Of a DNA stretch of 21,379 bases, positions 14,962-21,379 are shown in pieces; the first letter of the stretch is position 1; each line of letters starts with the position of its first letter. The stretch comes from Lachnospiraceae bacterium UBA3401 (lineage in GTDB: Bacteria; Bacillota; Clostridia; Lachnospirales; Lachnospiraceae), in NCBI GenBank assembly GCA_002358575.1, contig DEPD01000118.1, forward strand, positions 1-21,379, in the 5' to 3' direction. A program made the position numbers and the translations under genes. The notes under the pieces were generated by a model. It saw only the letters and a list, made by a program, of their open reading frames with translations, was not told the DNA's origin and ran no database searches.

Positions 14962-15839
14962 AAAAGAATCTAACAATCTATATCCCAGCGATTATAGTAG
15001 TACTTGTAGTTAAAATGTATTATCGCACAGCGGACAGTGAACAGCTCTTTTGGATACTGGCACCCACTACAGAGTGGGTGCAGATTCTAAGCGGTATTTC
15101 CTTTGAAAAGATTACACAGGTTGGCTATGTCAGCCATGAGCACCGTTTTATTATAGCTCCATCTTGTTCTGGTGTTCGATTTTTGCTTATTGCATTTATT
15201 ATGATGGTCTTTACATTTGTTCCTATGATAGATTCGCTTAGAAAGAAAGCTTGTTGGCTGGGATTTAGTGCTATATTCTCTTATATAACGACCATTTTTG
15301 TCAATGGAATTAGAATTACTGTCTCAATTTATCTGCCGCTTGCTTTAGTAGACAAGGAGATTTTACCAGCATGGATAACGGCAGAGCAGCTTCATACAAT
15401 GATTGGTACAACCGTGTATTTTTCTATGCTTTTTGGTATTTATTATCTGGCAGGAAGACTTTGTAAACTGTTTTTATGCACACGGACGCGGAAAGGAAAT
15501 ATGCAGCGAAAGCTGCCCGCGTCCGGCGCGCGGGTAGAGGAAGAGAACTTCCCAACCCAATTGTACGTGGAAACAGCGCAAAAGAGTACTGTGAAACGGT
15601 TCCTAATACCAGTGTTCTGGTATTTTGCAATGGTGCTTGGGATTCCTGCGATTGGAAGGTGGTACCGCAGCGATTGGACAGGATTTTTACAGTATACAGT
15701 ACTTGTGACAGGTGTTTGCATGTTGATTGTGTTGTTTATCTGGCTGGCAGGGCGGATGCGAACACTTTTTGCAGATTGGTTGTTAACTTTCAAAAGTAGA
15801 GAGTGCGTAAAAGTAAAATTTTTGCGAGCAAAAGAGTAG
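14958..15839 (+). CDS. Exosortase-family transpeptidase, probably dedicated to the preceding protein
   Basis: This 293-aa multi-span membrane protein carries the exosortase/archaeosortase triad. C70 lies in APSCSGVRF, R119 in NGIRIT, and H146 in LHTMIG, each at the edge of a membrane helix as expected. Exosortases cleave C-terminal sorting tails and transfer the protein to a surface acceptor. The GTG at 14958 has a perfect AAGGAGG (14945-14951) inside the end of the VIT-VWA gene and overlaps its stop by GTGA. About residues 172-203 are unlike the rest: a hydrophilic, Arg-rich insert encoded by a structured repeat element. Two more membrane spans follow (about 212-230 and 240-265). Exosortases are mostly Gram-negative; a single-target pair in a Firmicute is unusual. 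It may correspond to the XrtK or XrtN type, which I cannot settle from memory. Confidence 0.86.
   Translation: MKKNLTIYIPAIIVVLVVKMYYRTADSEQLFWILAPTTEWVQILSGISFEKITQVGYVSHEHRFIIAPSCSGVRFLLIAFIMMVFTFVPMIDSLRKKACWLGFSAIFSYITTIFVNGIRITVSIYLPLALVDKEILPAWITAEQLHTMIGTTVYFSMLFGIYYLAGRLCKLFLCTRTRKGNMQRKLPASGARVEEENFPTQLYVETAQKSTVKRFLIPVFWYFAMVLGIPAIGRWYRSDWTGFLQYTVLVTGVCMLIVLFIWLAGRMRTLFADWLLTFKSRECVKVKFLRAKE
15471..15566 (+). repeat. Structured repeat element, copy A, in frame inside the exosortase gene
   Basis: The first 51 nt (15471-15521) match copy B (15908-15958) at 49 of 51 positions. Hairpin GCAGC-GAAA-GCTGC and the arms CCCGCG/CGCGGG are visible. The 3' part is shorter and more diverged but keeps a GAGGAAGAG-like stretch, CTTC, and the ending ATTGTAC. 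It is read through in frame and gives the basic insert at exosortase residues about 172-203. Confidence 0.78.
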
Positions 15840-15863
15840 GTTGAATAAATTTTAATAGTAATA

Positions 15864-15912
15864 AAAACTTCTGTGTGATATGATAAGTATATTATTGCAC
15901 AGAAGTTTTTTT
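15864..15912 (+). terminator. Terminator after the exosortase gene
   Basis: AAAACTTCTGTG (15864-15875) pairs perfectly over 12 bp with CACAGAAGTTTT (15898-15909), and T runs on to 15912. The first 12 bases are identical to those of the terminator after dnaJ. Confidence 0.88.
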
Positions 15913-16035
15913 ATGCACACGGACGCGGAAAGGAAATATGCAGAGAAAGCTGCCCGTGCAGAGGAAATATGCCGCTAAGGCGGCGCACGGGTCGCTCAGC
16001 GAGTAGGGGAAGCAGCCTTCTCTACTCGATTGTAC
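15908..16035 (+). repeat. Structured repeat element, copy B, in the prmA leader
   Basis: This copy is fuller than copy A. It contains a GCAG...CTGC hairpin, arms CCCGTGC (15953-15959) and GCACGGG (15985-15991) enclosing a second GGAAATATGC and the hairpin GCCGC-TAAG-GCGGC (15971-15984), and then the small hairpin CGCT-CA-GCG. It ends near ATTGTAC (16035), with TACTCGATT directly repeated there. It lies between the exosortase terminator and the prmA ribosome binding site, so it fills almost the entire prmA leader; no clear promoter is seen inside it. Confidence 0.8.
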
Positions 16036-16056
16036 TCGATTACACAGGAGGTTTTT

Positions 16057-17019
16057 ATGAAGTGGAAAAAGTTTACGATTAAGACAATTACTGATGCGGA
16101 GGATATTATAATTAGCACATTGTATGACATTGGTTTGGAGGGGGCACAGATTGAAGATAAGATTCCGTTGACACCGTTGGAAAAGGAGCAGATGTTTGTG
16201 GATATTCTGCCAGATGGACCAGAAGATGATGGGATTGCGTACTTAAGTTTTTTTGTTGAGGAAAATAATGAGAATCCAGTAAATGCGGATGAAATAAAAG
16301 CAAATATTCATAGGGAGCTTGATGAACTTCGCAATTTTATGGATGTTGGCGAGGGAACAATTATGGTTTCAGAAACGGAGGATATTGATTGGATTAACAA
16401 CTGGAAGCAATTTTTTCACCAGTTTTATATTGATGACTTGCTTGTGATTCCATCATGGGAAGAGGTTGGACCCGAGGACAGAGACAAAAAAATTCTCCAT
16501 ATTGACCCAGGAACGGCATTTGGAACAGGGATGCACGAGACAACACAGCTTTGTATCCGTCAATTAAAAAAATATATTACACCGGAAACAGAGCTTCTTG
16601 ATGTGGGAACAGGAAGCGGCATTCTTGCGATTATTTCATTGATGTATGGTATCAAACATGCGGTTGGAACAGACCTTGACCCTTGTGCGGTGGAGGCTGT
16701 TCGAGAAAATATGGAAGCGAACAGTATTGCGCCAGAATGCTTTGAGATGATGATTGGAAATATTATTACAGACAAGACTGTGCAGGATAAAGTTGGCTAT
16801 AAAAAGTATGATATTGTTGTCGCGAATATTTTGGCGGATGTGCTTGTACCACTCACCCCAGTAATTGTCAATCAGCTCAAACAAGGTGGCGTGTACATTA
16901 CTTCTGGTATTATTGATAATAAGGAACAGACAGTGCGTAGCGCGGTGGAAGCGGCAGGACTTGAAGTCGTTGAGGTTACTTATCAAGGTGAGTGGGTGAG
17001 TGTCACAGCGCGCAAATAA
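16057..17019 (+). CDS. prmA: Ribosomal protein L11 methyltransferase
   Basis: PrmA trimethylates ribosomal protein L11 using S-adenosylmethionine. The 320-aa protein has the N-terminal L11-recognition domain (about 1-135, starting MKWKKFTIKT). H148 opens HIDPGTAFGTGMHETTQ, the family signature. SAM motif I is DVGTGSGILAI from D182, the acidic post-motif is GTDLDPCAVEA, and the catalytic-site motif VANILADVLVPL surrounds N257. The length is typical of clostridial PrmA. AGGAGG (16046-16051) fixes the ATG at 16057. In related genomes prmA usually follows dnaJ directly, so the cassette at 12576-15912 separates a commonly linked pair. Confidence 0.96.
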   Translation: MKWKKFTIKTITDAEDIIISTLYDIGLEGAQIEDKIPLTPLEKEQMFVDILPDGPEDDGIAYLSFFVEENNENPVNADEIKANIHRELDELRNFMDVGEGTIMVSETEDIDWINNWKQFFHQFYIDDLLVIPSWEEVGPEDRDKKILHIDPGTAFGTGMHETTQLCIRQLKKYITPETELLDVGTGSGILAIISLMYGIKHAVGTDLDPCAVEAVRENMEANSIAPECFEMMIGNIITDKTVQDKVGYKKYDIVVANILADVLVPLTPVIVNQLKQGGVYITSGIIDNKEQTVRSAVEAAGLEVVEVTYQGEWVSVTARK

Positions 17020-17063
17020 AATACGAATTAGATAGAATAAATACTTTTGGAGGAGAAGGACAA

Positions 17064-17840
17064 ATGATAGTTGAAAATGAATTTCCAATTTTAGAGTACA
17101 GTACGGAACAAAATGCGGTGATTAATCCTGGATGGAGAGGGGAACAGGAAAAAGGACCTTTTCCGCGACTGTGTATTATGACATTTTTTAAGGAGGTACT
17201 TGATTCGTTTGTGGAACGGTATCATGGTGAGATTATTGGCACCTATATTTCAGAGATGAGAGCATTTCACACATATAAGCTTAATTATAAGGATAGGGAA
17301 ATATGTATAGTCCAGGCGGTTGTGGGTTCTGGTTCTATTGCAATGATGACGGATTGGCTATACGGAGAAGGCGTTGAAGTGCTGTTGTGCTGCGGGGGAT
17401 GTGGTGTACTCGCTGATATTCCGGCGGGGGATATTATCATTCCAATCCGCGCATTGAGAGATGAGGGGGCTTCTTATAAATATTTGCCGTCAAGCAGATA
17501 TATTGAATTAAATGAGGAGCCTGTGAAAATTTTTGAACAGGTTTTGACAAAATACAAAATACCATATCTAAAATGTACTACATGGTCTACAGATGGATAT
17601 TATAGAGAGACAAAAGAAATGGTAGAACATAGAATAAAACAGGGGTGTCAGGCAGTAGAGATGGAGTGCTCTGCCATGGCGGCAATCGCGAAATATCGCA
17701 ATAAAGTTTTTGGACAGCTTTTGTACAGTGGAGATATTTTAGTGGGAAATGAAGAATATGATGATAGAAGCTGGAACGCAAATCTTTCCGCGCGCAAAAC
17801 AATCTTTCAAGTGACACTGGAAGCGCTATTACGATTTTGA
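17064..17840 (+). CDS. Nucleoside phosphorylase-family protein (uridine phosphorylase-like)
   Basis: This 258-aa protein has the PNP/UDP phosphorylase fold. VQAVVGSGSIAMMTDWLYGEGVEVLLCCGGCGVLADIPAGDIIIP covers the first phosphate-site region and central strand; the segment runs about residues 84-130. ALRDEGASYKYLP follows, then TWSTDGYYRET, and QAVEMECSAMAAIAKYR is the family's ribose-binding signature with E-M-E. LLYSGDIL provides the conserved S-D pair. Such enzymes split nucleosides with phosphate to give base plus ribose-1-phosphate. Substrate choice cannot be read; the glycine-rich CCGGCG in place of a more usual G(T/S)xG suggests a divergent subgroup. GGAGGAG (17049-17055) supports the ATG at 17064; extension into prmA is rejected. 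It sits between prmA and rsmE, an unexpected place for a salvage gene. Confidence 0.84.
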   Translation: MIVENEFPILEYSTEQNAVINPGWRGEQEKGPFPRLCIMTFFKEVLDSFVERYHGEIIGTYISEMRAFHTYKLNYKDREICIVQAVVGSGSIAMMTDWLYGEGVEVLLCCGGCGVLADIPAGDIIIPIRALRDEGASYKYLPSSRYIELNEEPVKIFEQVLTKYKIPYLKCTTWSTDGYYRETKEMVEHRIKQGCQAVEMECSAMAAIAKYRNKVFGQLLYSGDILVGNEEYDDRSWNANLSARKTIFQVTLEALLRF

Positions 17841-17892
17841 GTTGGTATATTTAAAAATTTATTGATAGATATTAAGAATAGAGGTAGAGTTC

Positions 17893-18651
17893 ATGTATCA
17901 TTTTTTTGTGGAGCCTTCTCAGATAAATGACAAGCGTATCATTATCACAGGTGATGATGTAAATCATATTAAGAATGTAATTCGTCTCAAAGTGGGAGAT
18001 GAAATCAGTGTCAGTAATGGAGTGGATGGTAGAGATTACCGATGTGGAATTGAGGAAATTACAGAGATAGAGGTGGTGTGTTCTCTTCGCTTTATTAAGG
18101 AGGATGGTGTGGAACTGCCGGCTAAAGTATATCTGTTTCAAGGACTGCCCAAAGGAGACAAGATGGAGTTTATCATTCAAAAAATGGTGGAACTTGGTGT
18201 GTATGAGATAATTCCTGTTGCCATGAAGCGCTGTGTAGTAAAATTTGACGCAAAAAAGGTAGTGGCAAAAACGGCACGCTGGCAAGGCATTGCAGAGGCG
18301 GCTGCCAAGCAAAGCCGCCGTGCTATTGTGCCGAGGGTGCGTGAGGTTATGAGTTATCAGGAAGCTTTGCTATATGCAGAACATATGGATGTTAAGCTGG
18401 TTCCCTATGAAATGGAAGAAACGCTGGAGGGAGCATCTGGTATGGAAGGTACAAGGCAGCTTATCGACCATATAAAACCAGGGCAGTCGGTCGCTATCTT
18501 TATTGGTCCCGAGGGCGGATTTGAAGAACGTGAAATTCAGGAAGCTATGGAGTGCGGCATGAAACCTATCACATTGGGCAGAAGGATTTTGCGCACAGAA
18601 ACAGCAGGTATGACAGTTATGGCGTGGATTTTATATCGATTGGAAATTTAG
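17893..18651 (+). CDS. rsmE: 16S rRNA (uracil(1498)-N3)-methyltransferase
   Basis: RsmE methylates N3 of U1498 in 16S rRNA. The 252-aa protein has an N-terminal PUA-like domain (about 1-75, with HIKNVIRLKVGDEISV) and a C-terminal SPOUT (trefoil-knot) methyltransferase domain. LFQGLPKGDKMEFIIQKMVELGV opens the latter; RWQGIAEAAAKQSRRAIVP, AIFIGPEGGFEEREIQ and LGRRILRTETAG are the RsmE signatures that bind SAM. AGAGGTAGAG lies just upstream of the ATG. Gene order prmA then rsmE is widespread in Firmicutes; here one gene separates them. Confidence 0.96.
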   Translation: MYHFFVEPSQINDKRIIITGDDVNHIKNVIRLKVGDEISVSNGVDGRDYRCGIEEITEIEVVCSLRFIKEDGVELPAKVYLFQGLPKGDKMEFIIQKMVELGVYEIIPVAMKRCVVKFDAKKVVAKTARWQGIAEAAAKQSRRAIVPRVREVMSYQEALLYAEHMDVKLVPYEMEETLEGASGMEGTRQLIDHIKPGQSVAIFIGPEGGFEEREIQEAMECGMKPITLGRRILRTETAGMTVMAWILYRLEI

Positions 18652-18664
18652 AACGTTTGTTTTA

Positions 18665-18693
18665 TTGCGCAAATATTGTCGTTCTGCTATGAT
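18665..18693 (+). promoter_or_regulatory. Probable extended -10 promoter for the desulfurase-thiI pair
   Basis: TTGCGC (18665-18670), a 17-bp spacer, and TATGAT (18688-18693) preceded by TGC give a plausible sigma-A promoter with an extended -10. It is just after rsmE, within the 148-nt gap before the cysteine desulfurase gene. The rest of the gap is A/T-rich without a clear terminator. Confidence 0.5.
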
Positions 18694-18799
18694 GAAATAT
18701 GTCGTATAAACATGATTTTGAATCACAACAATAGCAAAAACTGCATATTTATATAAATATGAGAACTGTTCTATGTAATATACGTTTGAAGGTGTGAAT

Positions 18800-19957
18800 A
18801 TGATGGAAGTTTATCTTGACAATTCGGCGACGACCAGATGCTTGCCGGAAGTCGCTGCGCTCATGACACGAATCATGTGTGAGGAGTATGGAAATCCCTC
18901 AAGTATGCACAAAAAAGGTGTGGAGAGCGAAAAGTACGTGCGCTATGCGAAAGAAGTTATTGCGAAATGCATGAAAGTACAGGAAAAGGAAATACTTTTT
19001 ACATCAGGTGGAACGGAGTCGGACAATATTGCGTTAATGGGTGGTGCATATGCCAATTGCAGGGCAGGACGGCATATTATAACGACACGTATAGAGCACC
19101 CAGCAGTTTTGCAGACTTGCGCTTATCTTGAGGAGCAAGGCTTTGCCGTGACGTACCTTCCTGTAGATGCAAAAGGTGTGATTTCACTTGCTGATCTTGA
19201 ACGTGCAATGACTCCAAACACGATTTTGGTATCAATTATGCATACCAACAATGAGGTTGGGGCTGTGCAACCAATTGAGCAAGCAGGAGAATTGATTAAA
19301 CGCATAAATCCCAATACACTATTTCATGTGGACGCTGTGCAAGGTTTTGGGAAGTATAGGATTTACCCGAAACGCATGCACATTGACCTGCTGTCTGTCA
19401 GTGCCCACAAAATACATGGGCCAAAGGGTGTTGGATTCCTTTATATCAATGAGAAGGCAAAAGTGCGCCCGATTATCTTTGGCGGTGGGCAGCAAAAGGG
19501 AATGCGCTCTGGCACGGAAAATGTTCCAGGTATCGCAGGAATGGCGAGGGCTATCGAGGAGATTTTTTCTGATTTTGATGAAAAGATAGAGTACTTATAT
19601 TATCTCAAAGAACGCTTTACAAAAGGCGTGAGTGCTTTGGAGGGCATTCGACTGAATGGCCCTGCTGGACGTGACGGCGCGCCGCATGTGGTGAGTGTCT
19701 CTATACAGGGAGTACGCAGTGAAGTGATGTTACATGCGTTGGAGGAGAAAGGAATCTTTGTGTCCGCGGGCAGTGCATGCTCGTCAAATAAGCCATCGAT
19801 ATCGGCGACGCTAAAGGCAATTGGCGTTGAAAAACAATATCTTGACACGACGCTGCGTTTTAGTTTTAGCTTGTATACGACAGAAGCGGAGATTGATTAT
19901 ACTGTGAAATGCTTAGGTGAGTTGTTGCCAATGCTCAGAAGATACACTCGTAAATAG
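18800..19957 (+). CDS. Cysteine desulfurase, NifS/IscS class I type
   Basis: This PLP enzyme takes sulfur from cysteine as a persulfide for tRNA thiolation or Fe-S clusters. The 385-aa protein starts MMEVYLDNSATT, typical of NifS/IscS. TSGGTESDNIAL is the PLP phosphate loop, ITTRIEHPAVL has the stacking histidine, and the PLP lysine is K204 in SAHKIHGPKG. Catalytic C327 lies in SAGSACSSNKPS, on the long mobile loop of class I enzymes. GAAGGTG (18788-18794) serves ATGs at 18800 or 18803; a GTG at 18794 overlaps that site. thiI follows after 56 nt, so this is probably the dedicated sulfur donor for ThiI, as in Bacillus NifZ-ThiI. No iscU or fdx gene is next to it. Confidence 0.94.
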   Translation: MMEVYLDNSATTRCLPEVAALMTRIMCEEYGNPSSMHKKGVESEKYVRYAKEVIAKCMKVQEKEILFTSGGTESDNIALMGGAYANCRAGRHIITTRIEHPAVLQTCAYLEEQGFAVTYLPVDAKGVISLADLERAMTPNTILVSIMHTNNEVGAVQPIEQAGELIKRINPNTLFHVDAVQGFGKYRIYPKRMHIDLLSVSAHKIHGPKGVGFLYINEKAKVRPIIFGGGQQKGMRSGTENVPGIAGMARAIEEIFSDFDEKIEYLYYLKERFTKGVSALEGIRLNGPAGRDGAPHVVSVSIQGVRSEVMLHALEEKGIFVSAGSACSSNKPSISATLKAIGVEKQYLDTTLRFSFSLYTTEAEIDYTVKCLGELLPMLRRYTRK

Positions 19958-20013
19958 CATGAAAAATATACTGGCGGTCGAAAAGACTGTAGAAGAACAT
20001 TATGGAGGAAAAT

Positions 20014-21198
20014 ATGTACAGATCATTTTTAATAAAGTACGCAGAGATTGGCGTGAAGGGAAAGAATCGATATCTGTTTGAGGATAGATTGTGCGATCAA
20101 ATTCGCTATGCACTGACGCGCTGCGAGGGTACATTTGAAGTCACAAAATCTCAAGGAAGAATCTATGTCAATGCACTTTCTGCATTTGACTACGAGGAGA
20201 CAGTGGAACAGCTAAAAACCGTGTTTGGTGTCACAGGCATTTGCCCTGTTGTTCACGTGGAGGATGAGGGATTTGAAAAGCTCTGCGCAGACGTTATTAG
20301 CTATATTAATACCGTGTATTCTGACAAGAAGTTTACTTTTAAGGTGGAGGCACGCAGGGCACGCAAAAATTATCCCAAAAATTCTATGGAAATCAATTGT
20401 GATATTGGGGAAGTGCTGCTGGATGCATTTCCAGAGATGCGCGTTGATGTGCATAAACCAGATGTTCTGCTGCGCATAGAGGTACGCGAGAAAATATATA
20501 TTTACGCAACAGTCATTCCGGGTCCCGGCGGGCTTCCTGTCGGGACAAATGGAAAGGGTATGTTACTTTTGTCAGGTGGCATTGATTCTCCAGTGGCGGG
20601 TTACATGATAGCAAAACGCGGTGTGAAAATTGATGCGATATATTTCAATGCACCACCCTACACAAGCGAGCGAGCGACGCAGAAGGTAGTTGACCTTGCG
20701 CGGATTGTTTCAAAATACAGCGGTCCAATACAGTTGCACATTATCAACTTTACAGATATTCAATTGTATATTTATGACCAGTGCCCGCATGATGAGCTCA
20801 CAATTATTATGCGTCGCTATATGATGCGGATTGCGGAGGAGATTGCGAAAAGAAACGGCTGCCTAGGATTGATTACAGGTGAGAGTATTGGACAGGTGGC
20901 TTCCCAGACGATGCAGTCACTGATGGCGACAAATGATGTGTGTACCATACCAGTTTACAGGCCGCTAATTGGGTTTGATAAGCAGGAGATTATAGAAGTT
21001 TCGGAGAAGATTGATACATATGAGACATCAATTCAACCCTATGAGGACTGTTGTACAATCTTTGTGGCCAAACACCCTGTTACCAAACCCAATCTCAATG
21101 TGATACGGATTCACGAGAGAAATCTTGATGAAAAGATAGATGCGCTGGTAAAGACAGCGCTGGAAACGGACGAAGTGATAGAGATTGTATACAAATAA
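20014..21198 (+). CDS. thiI: tRNA 4-thiouridine synthetase ThiI
   Basis: ThiI adenylates U8 of tRNA and transfers sulfur to make 4-thiouridine; in some bacteria it also serves thiamine thiazole synthesis. The 394-aa protein has an N-terminal ferredoxin-like domain, a THUMP domain (about 60-165), and the PP-loop S187-GGIDSP ahead of VAGYMIAKRG. ITGESIGQVASQT and a DCCTIF motif (C346, C347) lie in the C-terminal domain. The rhodanese domain found in E. coli ThiI is absent, as usual in Firmicutes, so sulfur probably comes directly from the preceding desulfurase. I choose the ATG at 20014 because GGAGG (20004-20008) precedes it at good spacing; the ATG at 20002 would overlap that site and has none of its own. 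Confidence 0.96.
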   Translation: MYRSFLIKYAEIGVKGKNRYLFEDRLCDQIRYALTRCEGTFEVTKSQGRIYVNALSAFDYEETVEQLKTVFGVTGICPVVHVEDEGFEKLCADVISYINTVYSDKKFTFKVEARRARKNYPKNSMEINCDIGEVLLDAFPEMRVDVHKPDVLLRIEVREKIYIYATVIPGPGGLPVGTNGKGMLLLSGGIDSPVAGYMIAKRGVKIDAIYFNAPPYTSERATQKVVDLARIVSKYSGPIQLHIINFTDIQLYIYDQCPHDELTIIMRRYMMRIAEEIAKRNGCLGLITGESIGQVASQTMQSLMATNDVCTIPVYRPLIGFDKQEIIEVSEKIDTYETSIQPYEDCCTIFVAKHPVTKPNLNVIRIHERNLDEKIDALVKTALETDEVIEIVYK

Positions 21199-21224
21199 AT
21201 TTGTATATAAATAAATGCGCGTAA

Positions 21225-21255
21225 CAAAAACCGAGTGCACGAAAATGCACTCGGT
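21225..21255 (-). terminator. Intrinsic terminator on the minus strand
   Basis: ACCGAGTGCA (21230-21239) and TGCACTCGGT (21246-21255) form a perfect 10-bp stem with a 6-nt loop. Read on the minus strand, the stem is followed by TTTTTG (21229 down to 21224). On the + strand only AAATG follows. It therefore mainly stops leftward transcription from a gene beyond the right edge, although as a hairpin 32 nt after thiI it may also protect the thiI end. Confidence 0.65.
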
Positions 21256-21296
21256 AAATGCCCATATTGGACAAGATACGTTATAATTCAGCATCA

Positions 21297-21361
21297 GGAC
21301 TTTGTATTTACTGCAAAGTCCGTGAAATAACGTAGCGGTTGAGATGCATCAAGCCGCTACG
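21297..21361. repeat. Two adjacent hairpins at the right edge
   Basis: GGACTTTG (21297-21304) pairs with CAAAGTCC (21314-21321). CGTAGCGG (21331-21338) pairs with CCGCTACG (21354-21361), and an inner TTGA/TCAA pair is separated by one bulged G. Neither is followed by a T run on either strand. They may be part of a structured RNA or 3' region of a gene cut off by the window edge. No coding frame is seen in 21199-21379. Confidence 0.5.
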
Positions 21362-21379
21362 AAGTGGTTTTGCATGGCT

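Noticed and set aside
15476..15799. Second + strand frame of 107 codons inside the exosortase gene (starts MHTDAERKYAAKAARV)
   Set aside because: It reads the repeat in another frame within a supported gene and has no ribosome binding site of its own; noted only as a trace of the repeat.
15471..16035. CRISPR array
   Set aside because: Only two copies, unequal in length, with internal hairpins and a coding spacer; no regular repeat-spacer pattern and no cas genes.
16992..17063. Upstream extension of the nucleoside phosphorylase-like gene into prmA
   Set aside because: No ribosome binding site at the GTG; GGAGGAG clearly serves the ATG at 17064.
21297..21361. tRNA gene
   Set aside because: The stems do not form a cloverleaf, and no T-loop or CCA-type end is seen.

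Overview
The window reads as a low-to-mid G+C, strictly anaerobic Gram-positive, most likely a gut Lachnospiraceae (Clostridia). The reasons are a CIRCE-controlled hrcA-grpE-dnaK-dnaJ operon followed by prmA, rsmE, a NifS-type cysteine desulfurase and thiI, a 2-hydroxyacyl-CoA-dehydratase-type radical enzyme cluster, strong AGGAGG ribosome binding sites, and a cytidylate-kinase-like gene of the type common in that family. Every gene I accept is on the + strand.

Region 1 (about 160-5550) is the most unusual part. It is a compact, co-directional six-gene cluster. It encodes a CooC-type MinD/ParA ATPase with the C-x-C metal/dimer motif, two subunits of the 2-hydroxyacyl-CoA dehydratase / benzoyl-CoA reductase / double-cubane-cluster superfamily, their ASKHA activator ATPase, an unlisted 54-residue single-span membrane protein overlapping the activator by ATGA, and a 240-residue protein that looks like the middle domain of the acetyl-CoA synthase beta subunit ending in a short C-x2-C-x5-C motif. 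A nickel-enzyme maturation ATPase, an ACS-like fragment and an ATP-driven radical reductase side by side do not match any pathway I can name. This is my best candidate for an undescribed system.

Region 2 (5551-7609) holds a coiled-coil protein of unknown function, a cytidylate-kinase-like protein, several inverted repeats and a clear terminator. Region 3 (7516-12575) is the heat-shock operon with a perfect CIRCE element and a terminator after dnaJ.

Region 4 (12576-15912) is an inserted-looking cassette between dnaJ and prmA. It encodes a secreted VIT-VWA protein with a PEP-CTERM-like tail and, overlapping it by GTGA, its presumed dedicated exosortase. Three direct repeats at exactly 22-bp period lie upstream, and the cassette is bracketed by two closely similar terminators. 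A structured repeat element occurs twice, once in frame inside the exosortase gene and once in the prmA leader.

Region 5 (16057-21198) is housekeeping: prmA (ribosomal protein L11 methylation), a nucleoside-phosphorylase-family protein, rsmE (16S rRNA U1498 methylation), a cysteine desulfurase and thiI (sulfur supply and 4-thiouridine synthesis). The last 180 bases contain a minus-strand terminator and two further hairpins, which suggests a convergent gene or RNA beyond the right edge.
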